DNA of 7,277 nt from Anaerolineae bacterium (GTDB taxonomy: Bacteria > Chloroflexota > Anaerolineae > Anaerolineales > E44-bin32), in NCBI GenBank assembly GCA_030673735.1, contig DAOVIK010000073.1:1-7277 (forward strand), read 5' to 3'. Within the stretch, counting starts at the first letter, position 1. Every line of letters begins with the position of its first letter. This document shows positions 1 to 6,039 of the stretch, one piece after another. The position numbers and the translations under genes were made by a program. The notes below the pieces were generated by a model. That model was given only the letters and a program-made list of their open reading frames with translations. It had not been told where the DNA came from and made no database searches.

Positions 1-408
1 ACCAACTATGCTCATCCGTTGGATTCTCTACCAAACAAGGCCGTTTCGTTGGTGAGGGAATTGGGATTGGAAAGGCGTGTGATCTTCTCTTCGTTTAGCC
101 CCATTGCGCTTGCTCGAGCCAAGCGGTTGGCGCCCGAGATACCTTCTGGGTTACTCCTTCTGGCAGAGGAGCCCGGATGGGTGAGGAGCTTGCTGAGAAA
201 GATCACCCCCCATGAGGCATTGCATCCGCAAGATCGGATACTAAGCGCTGAAATGATTGCGCGAGAGCATGCCCAAGGGCGGATGGTAAACGTGTGGACA
301 GTGAACGATGCGAGGAGAATGCGCGAACTCGTGGACATGGGAGTGGACGGTCTGATAACCGACGTGCCCGATCGGGCGCGAGAAGTGCTGGAATCTCGAT
401 CCGGTTGA
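1..408 (+). CDS. Glycerophosphodiester phosphodiesterase, C-terminal part (5' truncated)
   Basis: The reading frame is open from base 1 to the TGA at 406-408, giving the last 135 residues of a protein that begins outside the window. The family hydrolyses glycerophosphodiesters (deacylated phospholipids) to glycerol-3-phosphate and an alcohol. Visible family hallmarks are the late TIM-barrel strands: VIFSSFSPIAL near residues 27-37 of the fragment, the strand and turn containing VNVWTVND near residues 96-103, and the closing GVDGLITDVPDRA near residues 114-126. The N-terminal metal-binding and catalytic motifs (the His-containing first strand and the E-x-K strand) would lie upstream, so catalytic competence cannot be judged. 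No signal peptide can be assessed. The gap to the next gene is 94 bp with no clear terminator, so co-transcription is possible. Family assignment is fairly sure; substrate is unknown. Confidence 0.85.
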   Translation, partial: TNYAHPLDSLPNKAVSLVRELGLERRVIFSSFSPIALARAKRLAPEIPSGLLLLAEEPGWVRSLLRKITPHEALHPQDRILSAEMIAREHAQGRMVNVWTVNDARRMRELVDMGVDGLITDVPDRAREVLESRSG

Positions 409-502
409 GCGGGAAAGCAGGAGTTGCTGAAGAAAGCTGTTGATGATATGGTGCTTGTGTTCGAAAGGAATGCATAACCTCGAACCTTGATGAGTGCAGA
501 AG

Positions 503-1342
503 ATGAGCAAATCCGAACCCGATTACACCGCGGACGAATTGATATGTGTGTGCATATCGCGCCAGGTGCAAGATGGCGACGTGCTGGCGCAAGGATTGGC
601 TACGCCATTGGTGGCCGCGGGGTATTTACTTGCCTGGCATACTCATGCGCCTAATGTGTACTTCGCATCGGCGATCGGGCAAAGCGTATGCAGACAAGGC
701 GCACAAATCGGTTTGGCGTATGCCGAATCCTTGTGGCTGGATCAAGCGCTAACCACCTTTGGCTTTGTGAGTGCGGCAACGGATTTGCTGCCGCGCGTCA
801 AACCCAAGGAGTTCTTTCGTCCAGGACAGGTCGATCCGTTTGGGAATTTCAACAATATCGCGTTCGGAAAGGATTACAAAAGACCGAGAATGCGAATGCC
901 CGGAAGCGGAGGAATTCCGGATGTGACGACATTCCTGGATGGTGTCTATCTCTACGTGCCTCGGCATTCCAGGGTAACGTTTGTGGAGAAGCTGGATTTC
1001 TGCTCAGGTTTGGGACATTCCGACGTGAGGAAGAAGGGTGAGGGAGCGAAATTCCTGGTATCGAATCTTGGGGAATTCGATTATGTGAGTGGTCGCATGC
1101 GGCTGAGAACCATATTTCCGGGAGTGACCACCGAGCGAGTACAGGCGAAAACAGGTTTTGAATTGCAGATATCAGAGGATCTTGCCGAGACGGAGCCGCC
1201 TAGCCGAGAGGAAGTTAGGTTGCTGAGAGAGGAAATCGATCCTCTTGGCATACGGCGACTTGAGCTATTGGGCGGCGCGAAGCGTCGCGGTATTATGAGG
1301 GATATTCTGGAAAAGGAAAAGCTCACGCATAACTCGAATTAG
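503..1342 (+). CDS. CoA-transferase family I subunit B (GctB/IpdB-like)
   Basis: This 279-residue protein resembles subunit B of glutaconate CoA-transferase and its IpdB relatives (usually about 250-270 residues). From memory of the Acidaminococcus GctB sequence, matches run the full length: DELICVCISRQVQDGDV near 11-27, GQVDPFGNFNNIAFG near 108-122, PGSGG near residue 133, a KLDFCSGLGH segment near the middle, and TGFELQIS plus LLREEIDPLG toward the C-terminus. GctB carries its CoA-accepting Glu in a VESG motif; here the aligned residues are SAIG, with Ala57. IpdB proteins also lack that Glu and act with IpdA as ring-opening hydrolases, so a hydrolase or non-transferase role is possible. Subunit A normally precedes B, but here the upstream gene is a phosphodiesterase. 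ATG 503 is preferred over GTG 494, which follows directly on a stop codon; neither has a strong Shine-Dalgarno sequence. The substrate is unknown. Confidence 0.85.
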   Translation: MSKSEPDYTADELICVCISRQVQDGDVLAQGLATPLVAAGYLLAWHTHAPNVYFASAIGQSVCRQGAQIGLAYAESLWLDQALTTFGFVSAATDLLPRVKPKEFFRPGQVDPFGNFNNIAFGKDYKRPRMRMPGSGGIPDVTTFLDGVYLYVPRHSRVTFVEKLDFCSGLGHSDVRKKGEGAKFLVSNLGEFDYVSGRMRLRTIFPGVTTERVQAKTGFELQISEDLAETEPPSREEVRLLREEIDPLGIRRLELLGGAKRRGIMRDILEKEKLTHNSN

Positions 1343-1357
1343 ACGCGTCAATTCGAG
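1333..1357. repeat. Inverted repeat over the CoA-transferase stop codon, upstream of the GH3-like promoter
   Basis: Perfect 8-bp arms CTCGAATT (1333-1340) and AATTCGAG (1350-1357) flank a 9-nt centre that contains the palindrome GACGCGTC (1342-1349). The two parts together make an almost continuous dyad interrupted only by A1341. It covers the TAG stop of the upstream gene and ends 7 bp before the -35 hexamer at 1365. There is no T-run directly after it, so it is a poor intrinsic terminator. The position, centred about 55 bp upstream of the predicted transcription start, would suit a regulator-binding site. Function is inference. Confidence 0.5.
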
Positions 1358-1364
1358 CAAGACC

Positions 1365-1394
1365 TTGCACCATTTTCCCCGCAACAGGTATACT
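1365..1394 (+). promoter_or_regulatory. Predicted sigma-70-type promoter of the GH3-like gene, probably leaderless
   Basis: TTGCAC (1365-1370) and TATACT (1389-1394) are separated by 18 bp and each matches its consensus at four or five of six positions. A start six or seven bases past the -10 box falls at about 1401-1402, within two bases of the ATG at 1403. The bases before the ATG contain no Shine-Dalgarno motif. Together these suggest a leaderless mRNA. If the start were instead ATG 1412 or 1415, a leader of only about ten bases would remain. Confidence 0.65.
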
Positions 1395-1402
1395 CCGCAA
1401 TA

Positions 1403-4216
1403 ATGCGAAAGATGATGTACGCCCTGATGATCCTTGCCTTCGGATTCAGCTCCGCAATGGGGAGCGCGCCCGCGTTGGCACAAGACCCAGTAGACGCAGC
1501 GCAGGCGATATTGGAGGAGATGAGCCCGGCAGAACGTATCGGCCAACTGTTCGTGGTCACCATGCATGGCAACACAATAGACGAGGATCATCCGATCCAG
1601 GACTTGATAGCCAACCATCACATCGCAGGTGTGATTCTTTCGGCTGAGAATGACAACTTCGTTGACGAGCCAGATACTTTGCAGGCGATAAGATCGCTAA
1701 TCATATCGCTTCAAGAAGCTGAATTTGATTCATCCTTGCGGGCGACAATCATCGATCCTGATTCCCAAGAGGCATCCAGGCCGCAATTTATACCGCTATT
1801 TATTGGCATTAGTCAGGAAGGAGGAGGCGCGCCCTACTCGCAAATACTCAGTGGATTGACAGATCTCCCTTCAGCGATGGCCATCGGAGCAACGTGGGAT
1901 AGCGAACTTGCACGCGAAGTCGGCGAGGTATTGGGTACGGAATTGAAGGCTCTGGGATTCAATTTGCTGTTGGGCCCATCGCTTGATGTGCTGGATGAAC
2001 CTCGGCTGGTTGGCTCAGGGGATCTGGGAGTGCGGACATTCGGGGGGGATCCATTCTGGGTAAGTATTCTGGGCAAGGCATATATCAGCGGCCTACACGA
2101 GGGATCGGAAGGCAGATTGGCCGTAATCGCGAAGCATTTTCCGGGCCTGGGCGGAGCTGATCGCAACACGCAGGTCGAGGTTCCCACAATCCGGAGATCG
2201 TTGGAACAACTTCTGCAGATAGAGCTGGAGCCATTTGCGGCAGTGAGCGGAAATCTACCTGGCAATCATGATGTGGTTGATGGATTGCTGACTTCCCACA
2301 TCCGATATCAGGGCTTCCAGGGCAACATCAGGGCTGCAACGCGGCCCGTAAGTCTTGATGCGCAAGCACTGCAGACGTTGCTCGAGTTGGATCCCTTCGA
2401 CAGCTGGCGTGAGGGCGGAGGGGTGGTCATAAGCGACAGCCTTGGGGCCAGATCGATCCGGCGTTTCTATGACCCCTCAGAAACAGTGTTCAAGGGGCAT
2501 CTCGTCGCAAGGGATGCTCTGATTGCCGGAAACGACCTACTTCAGCTATCGGAAATGGAATCCGAGGAAGACCCAACCGGCATAGGCAGCATTAAAGCAA
2601 CGCTAGCATTCTTCGAGCAGAAGTACATTGATGATCCGGTCTTTGCGGAGCGTGTCGATGAGGCCGCCTTGCGGATCATTCAGCTGAAACTGAGGCTTTA
2701 TGACGGTGCATTCTCCCTATCACGCCTACACCCTCGTATCACCGAAATGAGCGACATTGGATTAGGGGGAGAAGCTACGTTTGAGGTGGCCCGAAGCGCG
2801 GTAACACTGATAAGTCCGGCGCAAGAAAACCTTCCAGAAGAGCTTGGTGAGCCTCCGGGCGCGGGAGAGAGGATCGTCCTGTTTACGGACGTGCGTGAGG
2901 TGGGCCAATGCAGTGATTGCACACCGTTCGAGGAAATTGGGATAGATGATCTGGCGAGGGAAATGCTAGACCTGTATGGCCCTTTGGGAACCGGGCAAAT
3001 AGCTGAACGCGATTTGAGTACGTTCAGCATGGCCGATCTGGCGGCATATATGGGAGAACCGGCCCCGGACGAGATCGCCGCTTCGATTGCCGGCTCATAT
3101 TCCGTTGAGATTGCATTGGAAAATGCAGATTGGATCGTGTTTTCCGTATTGAAAAGCTCGGATGCGGTTTATGGTTCGAACGCGTTGAAATTGCTGCTTG
3201 ATCGGCGTCCTGATTTGGTCCGGACTAAACGAGTGGTGGTGTTTGCATACGATGTTCCGTATGATGCGGACGCTACCGATCTAAGCAAGATAGATGCTTA
3301 CTATGCCCTGTATTCGAAAACAGAAGCATTCGTTGAGATTGCGGCGAGAATGCTATTTCAGGAATTGCCAGCGATCGGATCATCTCCCGTGAATGTCGCA
3401 GGAGTAGGATACGACCTCATTGAGGCGCTCGCCCCAGATCCCGAGCAGTTGATCACACTGAGCGTGGTATCCACGGACGGCGAGGAGACTCCAGAAGCAA
3501 CACCGACCGGATTTCGCAGGGGAGATCTCATTCACATAACGACGGGGGTGATCGTGGATTCGAATGGCAATCCAATCCCCGATGGAACGCCTGTAATTTT
3601 CGATCTTGCGTACCAAGCAGAAGGGGTTGATCCATTGCAGGTGGCGACGATAACCACGGGTGGTATTGCAGGCATGAGCTTTACTCTAGACAGGCTGGGA
3701 ATGCTCAGTATCCAAGCGATGAGCGACTTGGCGCGAACCTCTGAAGTTCTGCAGTTTGATGTTCAGGAGGATGAATTCGCATTCGTGACAGTGATCGCAC
3801 CAACGCCAAATGTGGAAGCAACAGTTGGTCCGACTTCGACATCAACCACTATCGCAGCAACACCGGATGAGGGGGGCGGGGGGGAGATTGATGACGATGG
3901 AGAACTAGGGGGAACGGGCCTGCTGGATTTAGCAATGGGCCTGCTGGGAATGGCTCTTGTATCAAGCGTGGGCTTCGTGCTGACAAGGAGATGGGGGGCA
4001 TCACCTGAGCAGGCTCCGATTAGATACGCGTTGATCGGCGCCGTTTTCGCACTGGCTGGTTATGACTACCTGGCATTGGACTTGCCCGGAAGCGCGATAA
4101 TGCTTCGATCTGTTGGAGCATGGGCAAGCTTGTTGGTCACGATTGGAATGGGAATATTGGGGCTAACTCTGTGGGCAGTGGCTTCGGTGGTTTGGAGGAG
4201 GGTTAGAACAAACTGA
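1403..4216 (+). CDS. Secreted, membrane-anchored GH3-like (NagZ-type) protein with Ig-like domain
   Basis: The 937-residue product starts with a signal peptide (basic MRKMM, hydrophobic core, likely cleavage after ALA at residue 26). Residues about 36-440 match the N-terminal barrel of family 3 glycoside hydrolases, whose NagZ members remove beta-N-acetylglucosamine from peptidoglycan fragments. Visible matches are PSAMAIGA, NLLLGPSLDV, RTFGGDP, KHFPG (244-248) and the nucleophile strand VVISDSLGA with Asp345. The motif after KHFPG, normally HGDTxxDSH, reads LGGADRNTQ, so the acid/base His becomes Gln257. The usual DQEGG reads SQEGG with Ser137. Residues about 470-680 are GH3 C-terminal-like. 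An Ig-like domain lies at about 683-785 (VDSNGNPIPDGTPV). A Thr/Ser- and acid-rich linker follows, then three hydrophobic segments near 841-865, 873-893 and 909-931 and a basic tail WRRVRTN. Probably a surface protein; it may be inactive or have altered specificity. The 3' end overlaps the convergent kinase gene. Confidence 0.82.
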   Translation: MRKMMYALMILAFGFSSAMGSAPALAQDPVDAAQAILEEMSPAERIGQLFVVTMHGNTIDEDHPIQDLIANHHIAGVILSAENDNFVDEPDTLQAIRSLIISLQEAEFDSSLRATIIDPDSQEASRPQFIPLFIGISQEGGGAPYSQILSGLTDLPSAMAIGATWDSELAREVGEVLGTELKALGFNLLLGPSLDVLDEPRLVGSGDLGVRTFGGDPFWVSILGKAYISGLHEGSEGRLAVIAKHFPGLGGADRNTQVEVPTIRRSLEQLLQIELEPFAAVSGNLPGNHDVVDGLLTSHIRYQGFQGNIRAATRPVSLDAQALQTLLELDPFDSWREGGGVVISDSLGARSIRRFYDPSETVFKGHLVARDALIAGNDLLQLSEMESEEDPTGIGSIKATLAFFEQKYIDDPVFAERVDEAALRIIQLKLRLYDGAFSLSRLHPRITEMSDIGLGGEATFEVARSAVTLISPAQENLPEELGEPPGAGERIVLFTDVREVGQCSDCTPFEEIGIDDLAREMLDLYGPLGTGQIAERDLSTFSMADLAAYMGEPAPDEIAASIAGSYSVEIALENADWIVFSVLKSSDAVYGSNALKLLLDRRPDLVRTKRVVVFAYDVPYDADATDLSKIDAYYALYSKTEAFVEIAARMLFQELPAIGSSPVNVAGVGYDLIEALAPDPEQLITLSVVSTDGEETPEATPTGFRRGDLIHITTGVIVDSNGNPIPDGTPVIFDLAYQAEGVDPLQVATITTGGIAGMSFTLDRLGMLSIQAMSDLARTSEVLQFDVQEDEFAFVTVIAPTPNVEATVGPTSTSTTIAATPDEGGGGEIDDDGELGGTGLLDLAMGLLGMALVSSVGFVLTRRWGASPEQAPIRYALIGAVFALAGYDYLALDLPGSAIMLRSVGAWASLLVTIGMGILGLTLWAVASVVWRRVRTN

Positions 4217-5186
4217 GCGCCATGCCGAGGAACAGCAGAGCAACAGCAAATATGGCCAGGATTCGATCAAGTGGTCCGGGAAGAAGCGAGTTGAGTATCG
4301 AGACCGAGTATTTGGGCGCATAGCGCGCGAGGAATGAGCGCCCAGAGAGGGCATTCAGGAAAGCCTGGATATCCTGAGGGCGGTCGTCGGGATGCAAGCT
4401 CATGGCCCACAAAATGGCTTGATCGACCTGGGGCGATAGACGGGGATTTATGCTACGCAGAGGAGCGAGCTCCTCGGTTCGAAGAAAGCGCTGCTTTGCT
4501 CCCGCAGGTGGATTGCCGGCGAGAAGGTGATAGATGGTCGCCGCGAAGGCGTAAATATCGGAACGAGGATCAGTATGGCCGGTATCGGCGCCGTATTGCT
4601 CAAGTGGAGTGTAAAGCGCAGTACCGCGACCCTGAATGACCGTAATGGTCATTTCGTCAGGCACCATCTGCTTGACTAGCCCGAAATCAACAAGCTTCAC
4701 AAAGCCGTTTGGGGTGAGCTTGATATTGCTCGGCTTGATATCGCGATGGATTACAGGTGGGTCTTGGCTGTGCAGATAGCGCAAGGCATCGCCCAGTTGC
4801 ATAGTCCATTGGAGAACATCGGATTGAGCAAGCTTGGTGCGATCGCGACGGGCTTGAGAGATGAGGGTTTTGAGATCCTCCCCGGGAACGTAATCCATGA
4901 CAAGAAAGTCGCGCTCGTCTTCTGTAAAGAAATCCGAAACCTTTGGAAGATTGGGGTGGTCAAGGCGTGCGAGCACTGAGGCCTCACGATAGAACTGCTC
5001 GTGAGTTTGATCGCGCAAGTCTTGGGGAAGATCGGTGTCGTGATGAATCTCCTTCACGGCGCATAGACGGCCGGGTAGGCGATTGTCTTCGGCGAGATAG
5101 ATGGAGCCCATACCGCCGCGCCCGATTATCTCGCGCACGACATAACGGCCTCTGAGGACCTGGTCAGGCCTGAGGGGCTTTGGCAC
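4203..5186 (-). CDS. Eukaryote-type Ser/Thr protein kinase with C-terminal membrane helix
   Basis: The 327-residue protein is nearly all kinase domain. The glycine loop is GRGGMG (22-27), the ATP lysine is in AVK (Lys45), the helix-C Glu is Glu68, the catalytic loop is HRDIKPSN (Asp149, Asn154), the metal motif is DFG (Asp167-Gly169), and late-lobe residues Asp210 and Arg269 are kept. All residues needed for phosphotransfer are therefore present. The activation segment carries Thr180, Thr182 and Thr189 as possible autophosphorylation sites, and the APE motif reads PLE (194-196). One hydrophobic helix fills about 306-327 at the extreme C-terminus, with no extracytoplasmic sensor domain. Start: GTG at 5184-5186 has GAGG five bases upstream and begins just before the kinase fold. 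The open frame continues upstream into the FHA gene, but that part shows no kinase similarity. The 3' end overlaps the GH3-like gene by 14 bp; an FHA regulator gene is divergent. Confidence 0.93.
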   Translation of the reverse strand: MPKPLRPDQVLRGRYVVREIIGRGGMGSIYLAEDNRLPGRLCAVKEIHHDTDLPQDLRDQTHEQFYREASVLARLDHPNLPKVSDFFTEDERDFLVMDYVPGEDLKTLISQARRDRTKLAQSDVLQWTMQLGDALRYLHSQDPPVIHRDIKPSNIKLTPNGFVKLVDFGLVKQMVPDEMTITVIQGRGTALYTPLEQYGADTGHTDPRSDIYAFAATIYHLLAGNPPAGAKQRFLRTEELAPLRSINPRLSPQVDQAILWAMSLHPDDRPQDIQAFLNALSGRSFLARYAPKYSVSILNSLLPGPLDRILAIFAVALLFLGMALSLF

Positions 5187-5191
5187 CGGAA

Positions 5192-5195
5192 CCTC
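5192..5195 (-). promoter_or_regulatory. Ribosome binding site that fixes the kinase GTG start
   Basis: On the minus strand GAGG lies five bases before GTG 5186-5184. It supports this start over the much longer upstream extension of the frame, which would overlap the divergent FHA gene. Confidence 0.6.
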
Positions 5196-5209
5196 GTTTT
5201 TGATTAGAG

Positions 5210-5265
5210 TGAAGGAGCGGTGATCGCATTGGAGGAGAGCTCTCGGCGTAGCCCTCGCTCCTTCA
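5210..5265. repeat. Long-loop inverted repeat with central palindrome in the kinase leader
   Basis: TGAAGGAGCG (5210-5219) and CGCTCCTTCA (5256-5265) are perfect 10-bp complementary arms. Near the middle of the 36-nt loop lies the perfect 10-bp palindrome GAGAGCTCTC (5235-5244). The structure sits between the predicted kinase promoter and the kinase start, so it would be inside the kinase mRNA leader. It could fold in the RNA or form a DNA operator. No T-run follows, so it does not look like a terminator. Confidence 0.45.
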
Positions 5266-5297
5266 GATAAGGGCCAAGACCGCCAATGCACAGCCGG

Positions 5298-5303
5298 ATT
5301 ATA
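5298..5303 (-). promoter_or_regulatory. Predicted -10 box of the kinase promoter
   Basis: The minus strand reads a perfect TATAAT here. No convincing -35 hexamer lies 16-19 bp upstream (TTTTCG or GTTTTC only), which suggests dependence on an activator or on other contacts. Transcription from it would start near 5291 and leave a leader of about 105 nt. On the plus strand the same bases give TATACA (5300-5305), a weaker -10 candidate for the divergent FHA gene, also without a good -35. Confidence 0.5.
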
Positions 5304-5329
5304 CACGGTCTTATTGTGGCGAAAACAGT

Positions 5330-5333
5330 GAGG
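5330..5333 (+). promoter_or_regulatory. Ribosome binding site that decides the FHA regulator start
   Basis: GAGG at 5330-5333 is only one base from the first in-frame ATG (5335) but seven bases from the second (5341). The normal spacing therefore favours ATG 5341. Confidence 0.55.
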
Positions 5334-5340
5334 CATGGGC

Positions 5341-5988
5341 ATGGATGATGTGAATGATGTTGCCGTGCTGATTGGTCTCGATGGCAAATACGAGGGCCGC
5401 AAGTGGAGCTTGAGCGAGACTGAGTTTGTGATTGGGCGGTCACCGGAGTGCCAATTGGTTGTCGCTGACCGGCAGGTATCACGCCGGCACGCACGCTTGC
5501 GCAAAGGGGCCCTGGGGCATTTGTTGGAAGACCTGGGAAGCAAGAATGGCACTCATGTAAATGGAATTCGAATTGGCAAGCCGGTGAGCTTGAAGGATGG
5601 GGATGAGATCCAGGTTGCGTTGGCCGTGAAACTGGCGTACTTGGGCTCAGAAGCAACAGTCCAGCTAGGACATCCATCGGGGGAGGGGAGGCTGTGGATG
5701 GACCTGCTTGGCCACCGGATTTTTATATTGGATAAGGAATTGGATCCTCCGCTATCAGCTGCGCAATTCAAGCTTCTAGAGGTACTTTACCGCAATGCCA
5801 ACAAGGTAGTGTCGCGCGAGGAAGTGATCGCCAGTGTATGGGTTGATACCGATGCGGAGGGAGTATCGGAGCAAGCGATCGATGCACTTGTCAGGCGCTT
5901 GAGAGATCGACTGGCCCAGGCCGACGATGAGCACAGCTATATAGTAACCGTGAGGGGTCACGGGTTCAGGATTGACAATCTCCCATAG
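5341..5988 (+). CDS. FHA domain - winged-helix (OmpR/PhoB-type) transcriptional regulator
   Basis: The 215-residue protein has two recognisable parts. Residues about 8-100 form an FHA domain, which binds phospho-threonine peptides; the key residues are present: Gly32-Arg33, Ser47 and His50 in SRRH, Asn69 in GSKNGT, and Asn74-Gly75. Residues about 115-215 form an OmpR/PhoB-type winged helix: LSAAQFKLLEVLYRN, the SREEVIASVW helix, the recognition helix SEQAIDALVRRLRDRL from about residue 176, and the wing IVTVRGHGFRI near the end. There is no receiver domain and no bacterial transcriptional activation (BTAD) domain, so it differs from mycobacterial EmbR, in which the winged helix comes first and FHA last. 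No membrane segment or signal peptide is seen, so it is cytoplasmic. It is divergent from the Ser/Thr kinase gene, which makes the kinase its likely partner. ATG 5335 would add two residues. Confidence 0.92.
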   Translation: MDDVNDVAVLIGLDGKYEGRKWSLSETEFVIGRSPECQLVVADRQVSRRHARLRKGALGHLLEDLGSKNGTHVNGIRIGKPVSLKDGDEIQVALAVKLAYLGSEATVQLGHPSGEGRLWMDLLGHRIFILDKELDPPLSAAQFKLLEVLYRNANKVVSREEVIASVWVDTDAEGVSEQAIDALVRRLRDRLAQADDEHSYIVTVRGHGFRIDNLP

Positions 5989-6005
5989 AATATTACCTGC
6001 TCGGC

Positions 6006-6037
6006 TGAAGAAGAAACGCCCTCTGCAAGGAGGGCGT
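6006..6037 (-). terminator. Intrinsic terminator of ssrA
   Basis: ACGCCCTC (6016-6023) and GAGGGCGT (6030-6037) form a perfect 8-bp stem with a 6-nt loop. On the minus strand the stem is followed by TTTCTTCTTC (6015-6006). It begins two bases after the tmRNA CCA end. In the plus direction there is no T-run after the stem, so it is not an obvious terminator for the convergent FHA gene. Confidence 0.88.
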
Positions 6038-6039
6038 CT

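Noticed and set aside
459..485. Short inverted repeat GTTCGA/TCGAAC before the CoA-transferase gene
   Set aside because: Only 6 bp per arm and no T-run or clear promoter context; likely chance.
409..502. Possible promoter for the CoA-transferase gene in the 94-bp gap
   Set aside because: TTG-like and TATA-like words are present but none pair with 16-19 bp spacing.
1834..3616. Minus-strand open frames opposite the GH3-like gene
   Set aside because: Ser/Pro/Arg-rich translations typical of antisense shadows, with no start signals or family features.
4334..4979. Plus-strand open frames opposite the kinase gene
   Set aside because: They are shadows of the well-supported kinase frame and show no recognisable domain.
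5164..5229. A 21-codon open frame (ATG at 5229-5227, minus strand) overlapping the kinase start, as a possible leader peptide
   Set aside because: The bases before its ATG are CT-rich and give no ribosome binding site; the frame seems due to chance.
5187..5552. Upstream extension of the kinase reading frame by 122 codons
   Set aside because: It overlaps the FHA gene on the other strand, shows no kinase similarity, and the GTG at 5186 has a well-spaced Shine-Dalgarno sequence.
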